Below, one piece after another: positions 54,988 to 63,974 of a stretch of 64,000 nucleotides of DNA. The notes beneath the pieces were generated by a model, which saw only the letters and a program-made list of their open reading frames with translations, made no database searches and had not been told where the DNA came from. Position 1 is the stretch's first letter. The number at the start of each line of letters is the position of its first letter. The DNA is taken from NCBI RefSeq assembly GCF_002813325.1, contig NZ_PHUG01000001.1, positions 3,472,001 through 3,536,000 of the forward strand, written 5' to 3'. The position numbers and the translations under genes were made by a program. This DNA is from Janthinobacterium sp. 64. GTDB taxonomy: Bacteria > Pseudomonadota > Gammaproteobacteria > Burkholderiales > Burkholderiaceae_D.

Positions 54988-57795
54988 TCAAGGGTGCAAG
55001 GGCTGCTGCGCACGCAGCAGCGCATCGAATGCGTCGATGGCCAGCGGCGGCGCAAACAGCTCGCCTTGCGCAAAATCGCAGCCGATTTCCAGCAGCCGCG
55101 CGCGCTGCTCTTCGGTCTCCACCCCTTCGGCGATGACTTGCAAACCCAGCTTGTGCGCCATGGTGACGATGGCTTCGCACAACACCAGTTCGCTGGCGCC
55201 GGGCGCCAGCTTGCGCACCAGCACGCCGTCGAGCTTAAGGTAGTCGATGCCGCACTGCTGCAATTGCGTCAGCGAGGCGGGGCCGCTGCCGAAGTCATCG
55301 AGGGCAATCTGCAAGCCTGCCTCGCGCAAATACTGCAGCCGCTGCGCCATGCCGCTTCCTGCGCCGGTCCCCAGCAGCGCATCTTCGCGCACGTCGAGCA
55401 CAATGGCCGAGGCCGGCACATTGAGCGCCAGCAGCTGGCGCAGCCAGGTGCCGGGCGCCTCCACTTCGCGCTGCAATTCCAGCGGCGACTGGTTCAGGCA
55501 CAGTTGCAGCCCCGGCAAGCCGATGACGTGACCTTGCGCGCGCCAGCGCAGCAACTGCGCGACCGCCGTGCGCAGCACCCAGTCGCCGATGTCGACGATC
55601 AGGCCGCTGCTTTCGGCCAGCGCCAGGAAATCCGGCGGGCACACGATGCCCCGCTGCGGATGCTGCCAGCGCAGCAAGGCTTCCGCCTTGGCAAGCTTGC
55701 CGCTGTGCAGTTCGACGATGGGCTGGTAATACAGCTGCATCTGCTGTTCGCGCAGGGCCGTGCGCAAGTCCGCCGCCAGGCGCATGCGGTTGACGGCCGC
55801 CACCTGCATGGCGGGCGTAAAATAACTGTAGCGGTTGCGCCCCGCCCCTTTCGACACATACATGGCCTGGTCCGCCTGCTTGAGCAAGTCCTCGATCGTG
55901 CCCGCGTCATCGGGATACAGGGTGATACCGATCGAGGCCGAGACAAACGCCTGCTCCTGCCCCAGCAGGAACGGCGCCAGCAAGCCGTCGAGTATCTGCC
56001 GCGCGATGCGGTCGACTTGCTGCAGATCATCGAGGTCGGACAGGATCACCGTGAATTCATCGCCGCCCAGGCGCGCCACCGTATCCGTCTCGCGCACGCC
56101 CACGCGAATGCGCCGCGCCGCCTCGATCAGCAGGATATCGCCCTGGTGGTGGCCGAGGGTATCGTTGACTTCCTTGAAATGGTCGAGGTCGATGAACAGG
56201 ATGGCCACGCGGCTCGTATCGCGGCGGCCTTGCGCCAGCGCTTGGCGCAGGCGCTCGTGGAACATGCGGCGATTCGGCAATTGCGTCAGGGTATCGAAAT
56301 TGGCTTGCTGCCAGATCAGCGCTTCCGTTTGCCGCTTGTCCGTCACGTCTTCCAGCATGCACAGGTGGTGCGGTCCACCATGGCGCGCCGTGGCGATGGC
56401 CGTCACCGACGCATCGACCCACACCACGCCGCCATCGGGACGCACGATGCGCTTGGCGTGGCGGAAACCCGGCATGCGCTGCGCCAGCAGCTGCGCCACA
56501 TGTGCCTGCTCACCGGCCACGTCGTCGGGATGGCTGATCTCCATCCAGCTCGACCGCTTCATCTGCTCCAGGCTGCGCCCGGCGATGGCCAGATAGCGCG
56601 GATTGATATCAAGAAACTGTCCGCTCACGGTATCGATCAGGGCGATGCCCATCGGTGCTTCCTCAAACATGGTGCGAAAGCGCAATTCCCCCTGGCGGAT
56701 GGTTTCTTCCGTGCGGCGGCGCTCGCGCGCCAGATTACTGAAGTGAAAGGCAGCCGAGACGGCCAGCAAGCTGCCCGCCACGCCCAGCGACAGGTACAGC
56801 CAGCCCAGGTCGGCGCCCGGCACGGGGTGATACAAAAAGCCCTGGTAGGCGCGGCTGTCCGTGGCATTGCGCGGCAGCACGCCCATGGCGGCATAGGTGT
56901 CGGCGATATGCTGCCAGCGCTGGGGATTCATGTAGCCAGGTTCCACCAGCACGGGCTGCAGCAGCAATTCCATCTGCTGCGCCTCGTACAGCAGATGATC
57001 GCGGTCGTGGCGCTGGCTGTATTTGACGTGGATCACATCCGCCATTTCCTCGCGGTGCGCCATCGCGTATTGCCAGCCGCGCAGGCTGGCCGCGCGGAAC
57101 GCTTTCACGCGCTCGGGATGCCGGCGCAGTTCGTACTCGCTGGTAAACAGGTTGTCGCCGTAGAAATCGATGCCGGCCGTGCGCGGCGTGAATTGATAAT
57201 AGGGAAAGCCCGCCCGGTCCAGGTAATCCGGTTCGTTGGTGGAATACGCGGCTATCGCGTCGACCTTGCCATTGATAAAATCCTCGATCCGGTAGCTGGG
57301 CGGCAAATGGCGCATCTGCTGTGGCGCGACGCCCATTTTTTGCAGAAACAGCGACACTTCATCGGAGGCAAGGGCCACATCGCCGGCCGCACCGATCATC
57401 ACGGGCGCCCCCACGAGCTTGCGCACATCGGGCGCGCCGCCATGCTGGCGCATCAGCAGCACGCTGGGCGAATGCTGGAACACCACGGCCAGCACCACCA
57501 CGGGCTTGCCGGCCAGGCGGCTGAGCAGCAAGGTGCTGTTACCCACGCCATATTCGGCCTGGCCCGTCAGCACGGCGGCCTCGGCAGGCGGCACGCCGCT
57601 GCCTTCGACCAATGTCACCTCCAGCCCCGCGTCGCGGTAGTAACCTTGCTCGATGGCCGCGTAATAGCCGGCAAACTGGAACTGGTGCGTGAAATTGAGC
57701 TGCAGGGAGACGGCTTCCAGCGCCCGGGCGGGCATGGCCAGGCCCAGCAGCAGGAAGAAACAGCAGCGGAAAGCGTCGGGTGCTTTCATCGGCAT
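54988..57795 (-). CDS. NMT1/THI5-like sensor fused to PAS-GGDEF-EAL (c-di-GMP turnover)
   Basis: This 935-residue chimera has a signal or membrane anchor (FRCCFFLLLGLAMPARA), an NMT1/THI5-like periplasmic binding domain (about 25-320) and a membrane helix (about 340-360, LGWLYLSLGVAGSLLAVSAAF). PAS follows (EAPMGIALIDTVSGQFLDINPRYL), then GGDEF and EAL. GGDEF is intact (about 577-581), with an inhibitory I-site RETD five residues before. EAL has AEALLRW (Glu about 705) and DDFGSG, but a glutamate in the third motif is Asp (VLDVRED). Cyclase activity is likely; phosphodiesterase activity may be reduced. The NMT1 domain suggests a pyrimidine-, thiamine- or taurine-like ligand. Either of two close ATGs may start it. 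Confidence 0.88.
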   Translation of the reverse strand: MPMKAPDAFRCCFFLLLGLAMPARALEAVSLQLNFTHQFQFAGYYAAIEQGYYRDAGLEVTLVEGSGVPPAEAAVLTGQAEYGVGNSTLLLSRLAGKPVVVLAVVFQHSPSVLLMRQHGGAPDVRKLVGAPVMIGAAGDVALASDEVSLFLQKMGVAPQQMRHLPPSYRIEDFINGKVDAIAAYSTNEPDYLDRAGFPYYQFTPRTAGIDFYGDNLFTSEYELRRHPERVKAFRAASLRGWQYAMAHREEMADVIHVKYSQRHDRDHLLYEAQQMELLLQPVLVEPGYMNPQRWQHIADTYAAMGVLPRNATDSRAYQGFLYHPVPGADLGWLYLSLGVAGSLLAVSAAFHFSNLARERRRTEETIRQGELRFRTMFEEAPMGIALIDTVSGQFLDINPRYLAIAGRSLEQMKRSSWMEISHPDDVAGEQAHVAQLLAQRMPGFRHAKRIVRPDGGVVWVDASVTAIATARHGGPHHLCMLEDVTDKRQTEALIWQQANFDTLTQLPNRRMFHERLRQALAQGRRDTSRVAILFIDLDHFKEVNDTLGHHQGDILLIEAARRIRVGVRETDTVARLGGDEFTVILSDLDDLQQVDRIARQILDGLLAPFLLGQEQAFVSASIGITLYPDDAGTIEDLLKQADQAMYVSKGAGRNRYSYFTPAMQVAAVNRMRLAADLRTALREQQMQLYYQPIVELHSGKLAKAEALLRWQHPQRGIVCPPDFLALAESSGLIVDIGDWVLRTAVAQLLRWRAQGHVIGLPGLQLCLNQSPLELQREVEAPGTWLRQLLALNVPASAIVLDVREDALLGTGAGSGMAQRLQYLREAGLQIALDDFGSGPASLTQLQQCGIDYLKLDGVLVRKLAPGASELVLCEAIVTMAHKLGLQVIAEGVETEEQRARLLEIGCDFAQGELFAPPLAIDAFDALLRAQQPLHP

Positions 57796-57930
57796 GGCGC
57801 AACACCACAGGAAGCTGCCAAGCTGGCAGGGGTGAGGCTATTGTAGCCGCCCCTTTTGCCGATGGATAATTATTTCACTAGGGACAATAATGTTGATGTT
57901 TTTGGCCAAACAATCTGGCCTTTGTTTGCG

Positions 57931-58323
57931 CTAGAACACGACGCCAGCCACCAAAATGATGTTGGCATACGGACTGCACTCCCCCGTACGCACAATGGCG
58001 CGCGCACCCTTGCTCAATTGCTTGAACTCCTCGTGCGTCACCTGGCGCGCATCGGGCAAGGCCAGGGCCGCCACCTGCGCCGCCATGGCCGGATTATGCT
58101 GCGGCAACTCGCTGGCGAGCAAATGGTATTCCACCTGCATTTCGCTCAGCACCGTGTTCACGGTATCGATGAAGCCGGGGATACCGCGCGTCAGGGCCAG
58201 GTCGATCAGGGGCACCCCCGGCTGCGAGGGCAAGCCCGCGTCGCCGATGACGAGCATGTCGCCATGGCCGAGCGAGGCGATCAGTTGCGACAGTGCGATA
58301 TTGAGCAGCGGTGATTTTTTCAT
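57931..58323 (-). CDS. rbsD: D-ribose pyranase
   Basis: This 130-residue enzyme converts beta-D-ribopyranose to the furanose that ribokinase uses. It starts MKKSPLLNIALSQLIASLGHGDMLVIGDAGLP and keeps the conserved His in LGHGD, then VPLIDLALTRGIPGF and the C-terminal TGECSPYANIILVAGVVF. It begins four bases after the rbsK stop and is the last gene of the operon. Confidence 0.96.
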   Translation of the reverse strand: MKKSPLLNIALSQLIASLGHGDMLVIGDAGLPSQPGVPLIDLALTRGIPGFIDTVNTVLSEMQVEYHLLASELPQHNPAMAAQVAALALPDARQVTHEEFKQLSKGARAIVRTGECSPYANIILVAGVVF

Positions 58324-58327
58324 GGGT

Positions 58328-59236
58328 TCAGAACAGCTCGTGCAAGTGGGGGATCGAGGTTTGCGCGCCGGGCTTGGTGACGCTCCAGGCGGCCGCGCGC
58401 TGGCCTTGGCCAATCGCTTCCGCCTCATCCATGCCGGACGCCAGGCCCGCCACAAAGCCGCCGATGAAGGTGTCGCCGGCGGCCGTCGTGTCGACGGCTT
58501 GCACGGCTTCGGCCGGAAACGTGAAATCACCGCCATACAGGGCCGCGTGCACGCCCTTGGAGCCCAAGGTAATGATGACGTTGTCGCTGCCCAGCTTTTG
58601 CAGCGCGGCGGCCAGCGCCGCGGCGTCCGCGCCATCCGGGCTGACGCCGGCCAGCATGGCCGCTTCGATTTCATTCGGAATCAGGTAGTCGACCAGCTCC
58701 AGCACGCCTTGCGGCAGGCTGGCCGCCGGGGCCGGGTTCAGCACCACGGTCTTGCCCAGCGAACGGGCCAGTTTGATCGCATGCACGACGGTGGCCATCG
58801 GCGTTTCCAGTTGCAGCACGACGATGTCGGCCTGCTCGATCAGCTCTTTTGCCGCGTCGATGTGCGCGGGGCTCAATAAATCGTTGGCGCCGCCCGCGAT
58901 CACGATGCTGTTCTGGCCATTGTCGTCGACGAGGATCGAGGCGATGCCGGACGCGATACCGGGCAAGGTCGTGATGTGGCTGTCGATGATGCCGTCGCCC
59001 ACGAGCGCCGCGCGCAAGGTCGCGCCAAAGGCATCGTCGCCCACGCAGCCGACCATGGCCACTTGCTGGGCGCCCGCCACTTTGCCGCTCAGGCGCGCGC
59101 AAGCCACGGCCTGGTTGGCGCCCTTGCCGCCCGGAATGGTTCGAAACGCGCCGCCCGTCAGGGTTTCGCCGGGGAGGGGCATGCGCGGCACGCGCAAGAC
59201 CAGGTCCATATTGATGCTGCCGATAACCACGATCAT
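58328..59236 (-). CDS. rbsK: Ribokinase
   Basis: This 302-residue PfkB-family sugar kinase phosphorylates ribose to ribose 5-phosphate. It has an N-terminal VVIGSINMDLVLRV, sugar-contact GGKGANQAVACARL, and the catalytic motif DTTAAGDTFIGGFVAG with the base Asp. It lies between rbsR and rbsD with short gaps, in the same operon. Confidence 0.96.
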   Translation of the reverse strand: MIVVIGSINMDLVLRVPRMPLPGETLTGGAFRTIPGGKGANQAVACARLSGKVAGAQQVAMVGCVGDDAFGATLRAALVGDGIIDSHITTLPGIASGIASILVDDNGQNSIVIAGGANDLLSPAHIDAAKELIEQADIVVLQLETPMATVVHAIKLARSLGKTVVLNPAPAASLPQGVLELVDYLIPNEIEAAMLAGVSPDGADAAALAAALQKLGSDNVIITLGSKGVHAALYGGDFTFPAEAVQAVDTTAAGDTFIGGFVAGLASGMDEAEAIGQGQRAAAWSVTKPGAQTSIPHLHELF

Positions 59237-59254
59237 GATGTCATTCCCATCAGT

Positions 59255-60295
59255 TCAGTTGCAGGTGAAGAAAAAGGTGCTGGAAAAAGGTGCTGGCGCG
59301 GGCGCCGCGCTGGAGCCGCGCACGTGCAGTTCCGGGGCGATGCTGCGCTGCTGGCGCGGCAAGGCGGGGTCGGCGATGCGCGCCAGCAGGCAGGCAGCCG
59401 TGATGTGGCCCAGCTCGCGCGTGTTTTGCGCCACGCTGCTCAAGGCCGGATGCACGAAGCTGGCCAGGTCGATATCGTCGAAGCCGACGACGGCCAGGTC
59501 CACGGGCACGGCAATGCCGCGCTCGGCGGCGGCGCGCAAGGCGCCAAAGGCCATCAAGTCATTGCAGCAGAACAGGGCGTCGGGGCGCTCGCTCTTGGGC
59601 AGCGCCAGCAAGTCCAGCGCCGCCGCATAGCCGCCCGCGCTCGTAAAATCGCTATGGCGGCACAGCGTATCGGCCAGGACTACGCCCGCGTCCGCCATGG
59701 CGCTGCGCACGCCGGCGATGCGCTCATTGGAAATGCTCACTTCGCGCGGGCCGGCGATGCAGGCGAGACGCCGGCGTCCCAGGCCCAGCAAATGGCGCGC
59801 AGCCAAGGCACCGCCGGCGCGGTTGTCGACGGCCACGGCATCGATGGACAGGTCGCTGGGCGCGCGGTCGAGCAGCACGGCCGGCACCTTCATCTTGCGC
59901 AGCAATTCGCCGTCGCTGTCGGCCAGCGCGGACAGGATCAAGCCGTCGCAGCGCTTGGTCAAGAGCACGTTCAGGTAATCGCGCTGCTTGACGGGGTCGT
60001 CATCGGAATTGCACAGAATCACGCTGTAGCCGGCCGCGTAGCAGCTGTCCTCGATGCCGCGCGCCACTTCCGAGAAATATGGATTCGTATTATTCGGAAT
60101 GATCAGGCCGATGGTGCCCGTGCTGCGGCTGCGCAGGGAACGTGCCAGCGCGCTGGGCACGTAATGCAATTGTTCCACGGCCGCCAGCACGGCGCGGCGC
60201 GCCGCGTCGCTGACGGGGCGGGTATTGTTGAGGACGTGCGACACGGTGGTGAACGACACTCCCGCCGCCTGCGCCACTTGTTTGATGGTTGCCAT
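59255..60295 (-). CDS. rbsR: LacI-family ribose operon repressor
   Basis: This 346-residue regulator has an N-terminal helix-turn-helix (MATIKQVAQAAGVSFTTVSH), a hinge helix (PSALARSLRSR) and a periplasmic-binding-protein-like effector domain. It is embedded between rbsC and rbsK, whereas E. coli has it at the operon end. The expected operator is the palindrome at 63957-63974. Its C-terminus carries an unusual Ala/Pro/Phe tail. Confidence 0.93.
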   Translation of the reverse strand: MATIKQVAQAAGVSFTTVSHVLNNTRPVSDAARRAVLAAVEQLHYVPSALARSLRSRSTGTIGLIIPNNTNPYFSEVARGIEDSCYAAGYSVILCNSDDDPVKQRDYLNVLLTKRCDGLILSALADSDGELLRKMKVPAVLLDRAPSDLSIDAVAVDNRAGGALAARHLLGLGRRRLACIAGPREVSISNERIAGVRSAMADAGVVLADTLCRHSDFTSAGGYAAALDLLALPKSERPDALFCCNDLMAFGALRAAAERGIAVPVDLAVVGFDDIDLASFVHPALSSVAQNTRELGHITAACLLARIADPALPRQQRSIAPELHVRGSSAAPAPAPFSSTFFFTCN

Positions 60296-60304
60296 GGGCC
60301 AGTA

Positions 60305-61276
60305 TTATGAACGCTCGCCGCGGCGGCGGTAGGTATCGAGCACCACGGCCGCGACGATCACCAGGCCCGTGACGATGCGTTTCACGGGTTCGGACACGCC
60401 CACTTGCGCCAGGCCCGCTTCCAGCACGGAAATGATCAATACGCCGATAAAGGTGCTGATGACGGAACCGCGACCGCCCATCAGGCTCGTGCCGCCGATC
60501 ACAACGGCGGCGATCACTTGCAATTCCATGCCCACGCCGCCGTTCGGGTCGGCCGCTTCCAGGCGCGACACCTGGAACAGCGCGCCCACGCCGGCGAGGA
60601 AACCCATCAAGGCAAACACCAGCACTTTTGACGGTTTTGTATTGATGCCCGACAAACGCACGGCTTCTTCATTCGTGCCGATGCCGATCCAGTGGCGTCC
60701 CAGCACCGTGCGCGTGAGCACCAAATGGCCGATGACGACGATGGCGATGGCGGCGATGAAAGCGGGCGACAGGCCGAAGGCGATCGGCGAGCTGATGCCA
60801 TCCACGGCGCTGCCGATGTATTCCGTGCGCGAGTTCGTCACCTGATACGCCATGCCGCGCGCCATTTCCAGCACGCCCAGGGACACGATGAACGAGGGTA
60901 TGCGCCAGCCGACGGAAATCAAGCCCGTCGTCGCGCCGCACAGGGCGGCAACGAACATGCCCAGCAAGGCCGCGCTCCACACGGGCCAGCCCCAGTGCAC
61001 GACAGCCAGCGACAGCACGGAAGCGGCCAGCGCCATGACGGAGCCGACCGATAAGTCGATGCCGCCGATGATCAACACAAAAGTCATGCCGACCGCCATC
61101 ACGACCAGGGTCGGGATATTGTTCGACAGGGTGCTGAGGGTGGCGAGCGTAAAGAAATTTTCGCTGGCAAACGAGAACAGCACGCACATGGCGACCAGGG
61201 CGCCGATCAGGCCCGCATAGTTTTTCAGGTCGGCCAGGCTGCGCTGCAGATACGATGGGGAAGAGGTAGTGGTCAT
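60305..61276 (-). CDS. rbsC: Ribose ABC transporter permease
   Basis: This 323-residue inner-membrane permease has about ten hydrophobic helices, with GGIDLSVGSVMALAASV and VVIGGTSLMGGRGSVISTFIGVLIISVL, typical of the RbsC/AraH family. It follows rbsA by 18 bases and precedes rbsR by nine. Confidence 0.95.
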   Translation of the reverse strand: MTTTSSPSYLQRSLADLKNYAGLIGALVAMCVLFSFASENFFTLATLSTLSNNIPTLVVMAVGMTFVLIIGGIDLSVGSVMALAASVLSLAVVHWGWPVWSAALLGMFVAALCGATTGLISVGWRIPSFIVSLGVLEMARGMAYQVTNSRTEYIGSAVDGISSPIAFGLSPAFIAAIAIVVIGHLVLTRTVLGRHWIGIGTNEEAVRLSGINTKPSKVLVFALMGFLAGVGALFQVSRLEAADPNGGVGMELQVIAAVVIGGTSLMGGRGSVISTFIGVLIISVLEAGLAQVGVSEPVKRIVTGLVIVAAVVLDTYRRRGERS

Positions 61277-61294
61277 GGGAATCTTTCCGGCGGA

Positions 61295-62845
61295 TCAGGC
61301 CGCAGCTGGAGTGGAAGTGGGGGTCAAATAGCCGGAGAAGGCGGCCGACAGCAGCGCATCCTGGCTCCAGGCGCCGCGCTCGAAGGTGTCGACGATGCTG
61401 CCGGCGCTCATGACGGCGATGCGGTCGCAGATCAGCATCAGTTCGCGCAAGTCGCTCGATACAATGACGAGGCCCTTGCCCTGGCGCGCCTGTTCAGCCA
61501 GCACCTGATAAATATCAAACTTGGCGCCGATATCGATGCCGCGCGTGGGCTCGTCGAACAGCATCACAGGGCAATCGCGGTACAGCCAGCGGGCGATCAC
61601 GACCTTTTGCTGGTTGCCGCCGGACAGCTCGGCCACCGTTTGCGCGCTGTTGCGCGAGCGGATGCCGAGGCGCTCGATGTAATCGTCGGCCACCGTCGCT
61701 TCGGCCGCATCGTTGAGCCAGCCTGCGCCACTGACGGAGTCGAGCGAGGCCAGGGTCGTGTTGACGGCGATGGACTGGCGCAACAATAAACCTTGGCCCT
61801 TGCGGTCTTCCGTGATCATGGCGATACCGGCTTTCACGGCTGCCTGCGGCGAAGTCAGAGCGGCCGGCGTTTCACTGTCGCCGAGGAACACCTCGCCGGC
61901 ATCGGCACGGTCGGCGCCGAAGATCAGGCGCAGCAATTCCGTGCGGCCCGAGCCGATCAGGCCGGCGATGCCGAGGATTTCGCCGGCGCGCAAGTCGAAC
62001 GAGGTCGGGTTGACGACCTTGCCGCGCGCCAGTCCCCGCACGCGCAGCAGCGGCGCGCCGATGGTGCGCCCGCTCAGGTCCACCGCATCGTCGGCCGAGC
62101 GGCCCACCATCAGGCTGACCAGGTCGGCTGCGGAATGGCCCGCGATGTCGTCGTCGCACACGAGCTGGCCATCGCGCAGCACGGCGATGCGGTCGGCCAC
62201 GCGCTTGAGTTCTTCCAGGCGGTGGGAAATATAGATGATGCACACGCCTTCGGCTTTCAGGCGCTCAATTTGCAGGAACAGCAATTCCACTTCGCGGTGC
62301 GTCAGCATGGCCGTCGGCTCATCTAACACCAGCAAGCGGCAGGCACCGATCAAATTGCGCGCGATTTCGATCATTTGCTGGTGGCCGATACCGAGTTCGC
62401 CCACGAGGGTCCACGGATCGAGGCCACCCAGGCCTACTTTTTCCATCTGTTCGCGCGCGTCGCGTTCGAGGCGCGTACGGTCGATGAAGCCGAAACGCTG
62501 CGGCAGATTTTTCAGGTACAGGTTTTCCGCGATCGACAGGGTGGGGATCAGATTGAGTTCCTGCATCACCATGCGGATGCCCAGCGCCTCGGCGGCGCCG
62601 CGCGAAACGGGCTGGTAAGGCTTGCCGTCAAGCAGCATCGTGCCCGTCGTGGCTTGCTCCAGGCCGCAGATGATCTTCGACAGGGTGCTTTTACCGGCAC
62701 CGTTTTCGCCCGTCAGCGCCAGCACCTGGCCAGGGGCGAAGCGCAAGCCCACGCCGCCCAGCACGGGGCCGACATAGGACTTGCCGATGTTATCAAGTGT
62801 TAACAGGGGAATGGCGGCTGACGCCGGGGGTATGTCGATGGGCAT
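61295..62845 (-). CDS. rbsA: Ribose ABC transporter ATP-binding protein (double ATPase)
   Basis: This 516-residue protein has two ABC ATPase halves. The first has Walker A GENGAGKST, Walker B LLVLDEP and a divergent signature GIGHQQM. The second has the degenerate Walker A GLIGSGRTE usual in the sugar-importer family, signature LSGGNQQKVVIARWL and Walker B VMLFDEPTRGIDIGA. ATG 62845 follows GCGGAG; the frame extends upstream without such a site. It is the motor for RbsC. Confidence 0.95.
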   Translation of the reverse strand: MPIDIPPASAAIPLLTLDNIGKSYVGPVLGGVGLRFAPGQVLALTGENGAGKSTLSKIICGLEQATTGTMLLDGKPYQPVSRGAAEALGIRMVMQELNLIPTLSIAENLYLKNLPQRFGFIDRTRLERDAREQMEKVGLGGLDPWTLVGELGIGHQQMIEIARNLIGACRLLVLDEPTAMLTHREVELLFLQIERLKAEGVCIIYISHRLEELKRVADRIAVLRDGQLVCDDDIAGHSAADLVSLMVGRSADDAVDLSGRTIGAPLLRVRGLARGKVVNPTSFDLRAGEILGIAGLIGSGRTELLRLIFGADRADAGEVFLGDSETPAALTSPQAAVKAGIAMITEDRKGQGLLLRQSIAVNTTLASLDSVSGAGWLNDAAEATVADDYIERLGIRSRNSAQTVAELSGGNQQKVVIARWLYRDCPVMLFDEPTRGIDIGAKFDIYQVLAEQARQGKGLVIVSSDLRELMLICDRIAVMSAGSIVDTFERGAWSQDALLSAAFSGYLTPTSTPAAA

Positions 62846-62902
62846 GATAAAACTCCGCGGTAGTGGCGGCGGGGCCAGCGGCGCCTGCTCGGTGAGCAAG
62901 CG

Positions 62903-62918
62903 CCGCCGGCCCCGGCGG
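62903..62918 (-). other. Short GC hairpin between rbsB and rbsA
   Basis: CCGCCG / CGGCGG with a four-base loop lies 18 bp after the rbsB stop, with a further GCTC/GAGC pair on its downstream side. No T tract follows. Such hairpins often keep binding-protein mRNA more abundant than the rest of a transporter operon. Confidence 0.5.
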
Positions 62919-62936
62919 GATCAAACGATCAGGCGA

Positions 62937-63896
62937 TCAGGACTTGGCGCCTTTGGCAACCAGTTCGACCTTGGTTTCGATGACGCCACCGAGCTCGGCC
63001 TGTTTCTTCTTCTGCGCCAGGGCTTTCAGCACGGTCTCGATGCCGAACACGGCTTGCTGCGAACCGAACTGGTCGGCGGTAGCCAGCACACGGCCATCGG
63101 CCAGCATCGGCTTGATGGCGTTGATGTTGTCGTAGCCGACGACCAGCACTTTGCCCGTTTTTCCGGCCGCCTTGATGGCGGAAATGGCGCCGATGGCCAT
63201 GTTGTCGTTACCGCACAGCAAAGCCTTGATATTCGGGTTGGCGTTCAGCATGGCGGCCGCGACCGTATTGGCAGGGGCGATTTCCCACTGGCCCGACTGT
63301 ACGCTGACGACCTTGGCGCCGGCCGCGTTCATGGCGTCCTGGAAGCCCAGGGTGCGCTGCTGCGCGTTGTAGGTGGTCGACACGCCTTCGATGATGCCGA
63401 CCGGATCGCCCTTCTTGATCTGCTTGGCCAGGAAGTCGCCGACGACCTTGGCGCCCTTGCGGTTGTCAGGGCCGACGAACGGCACGCTGATGCCCTTCTC
63501 TTTCAGGGCGCCTTCGTCGAGCTTGTTGTCGATATTGACGACGATGATGCCCGCGTCGATGGCTTTCTTCAGCACCGGCACCAGCGCTTTCGAGTCGGCC
63601 GGCGCGATCACCAGCGCGTTGACGCGCGAAACGATCATTTGCTCGACCAGCTTGATCTGGCTCGACGTATCCGTCTCATCCTTGATGCCGTTCGACAGCA
63701 AGTCGTACTTGGCGGCATTGGCCTTCTGATGCGCCTTGGCGCCATTTTCCATGGTCAGGAAAAATTCATTGGCGAGCGACTTCATCACCAATGCGACCTT
63801 CGGTTTGGCAGGTGTCTGCGCCATCGCCGGCACGGCGGGCAAGGCACACACGAGGACAGCGGCGGCAATCATTTTCAGGCGAATACGGGATGTCAT
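62937..63896 (-). CDS. rbsB: Ribose ABC transporter substrate-binding protein
   Basis: This 319-residue periplasmic protein has a signal peptide ending PAMAQ (about residue 27). The RbsB-type fold shows KVALVMKSLANEFFLTMENGAK, ADSKALVPVLKKAIDAGIIVVNIDN, LLCGNDNMAIGAISAI and VVGYDNINAIKPML, with sugar-contact residues in the last two. It is the first gene of the operon, with GGAG before ATG 63896, and downstream of the predicted operator. Confidence 0.95.
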   Translation of the reverse strand: MTSRIRLKMIAAAVLVCALPAVPAMAQTPAKPKVALVMKSLANEFFLTMENGAKAHQKANAAKYDLLSNGIKDETDTSSQIKLVEQMIVSRVNALVIAPADSKALVPVLKKAIDAGIIVVNIDNKLDEGALKEKGISVPFVGPDNRKGAKVVGDFLAKQIKKGDPVGIIEGVSTTYNAQQRTLGFQDAMNAAGAKVVSVQSGQWEIAPANTVAAAMLNANPNIKALLCGNDNMAIGAISAIKAAGKTGKVLVVGYDNINAIKPMLADGRVLATADQFGSQQAVFGIETVLKALAQKKKQAELGGVIETKVELVAKGAKS

Positions 63897-63956
63897 GAGC
63901 GTCTCCAGAGTTGTTGGTCAAGCACGTGTACTGCATGCTTTTATGGAATTTCATTA

Positions 63957-63974
63957 CGCGCAAACGTTTGCGCG
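63957..63974. promoter_or_regulatory. Palindromic LacI-family operator for rbs operon
   Basis: CGCGCAAACGTTTGCGCG is a perfect 18-base palindrome with the central CG and AAACGTTT core typical of RbsR/PurR operators. It lies 60 bp upstream of the rbsB start. RbsR (gene in the operon) is the obvious ligand. Confidence 0.85.

Noticed and set aside
54955..57846. A 963-codon open frame on the plus strand
   Set aside because: It is a complementary shadow of the NMT1-PAS-GGDEF-EAL gene, of low-complexity His/Gln/Arg composition, with no domains.
57931..58674. A longer reading of the rbsD frame extending into rbsK
   Set aside because: The extension is out of frame with ribokinase. The real start is ATG 58323, giving the standard rbsD length and a four-base gap to rbsK.
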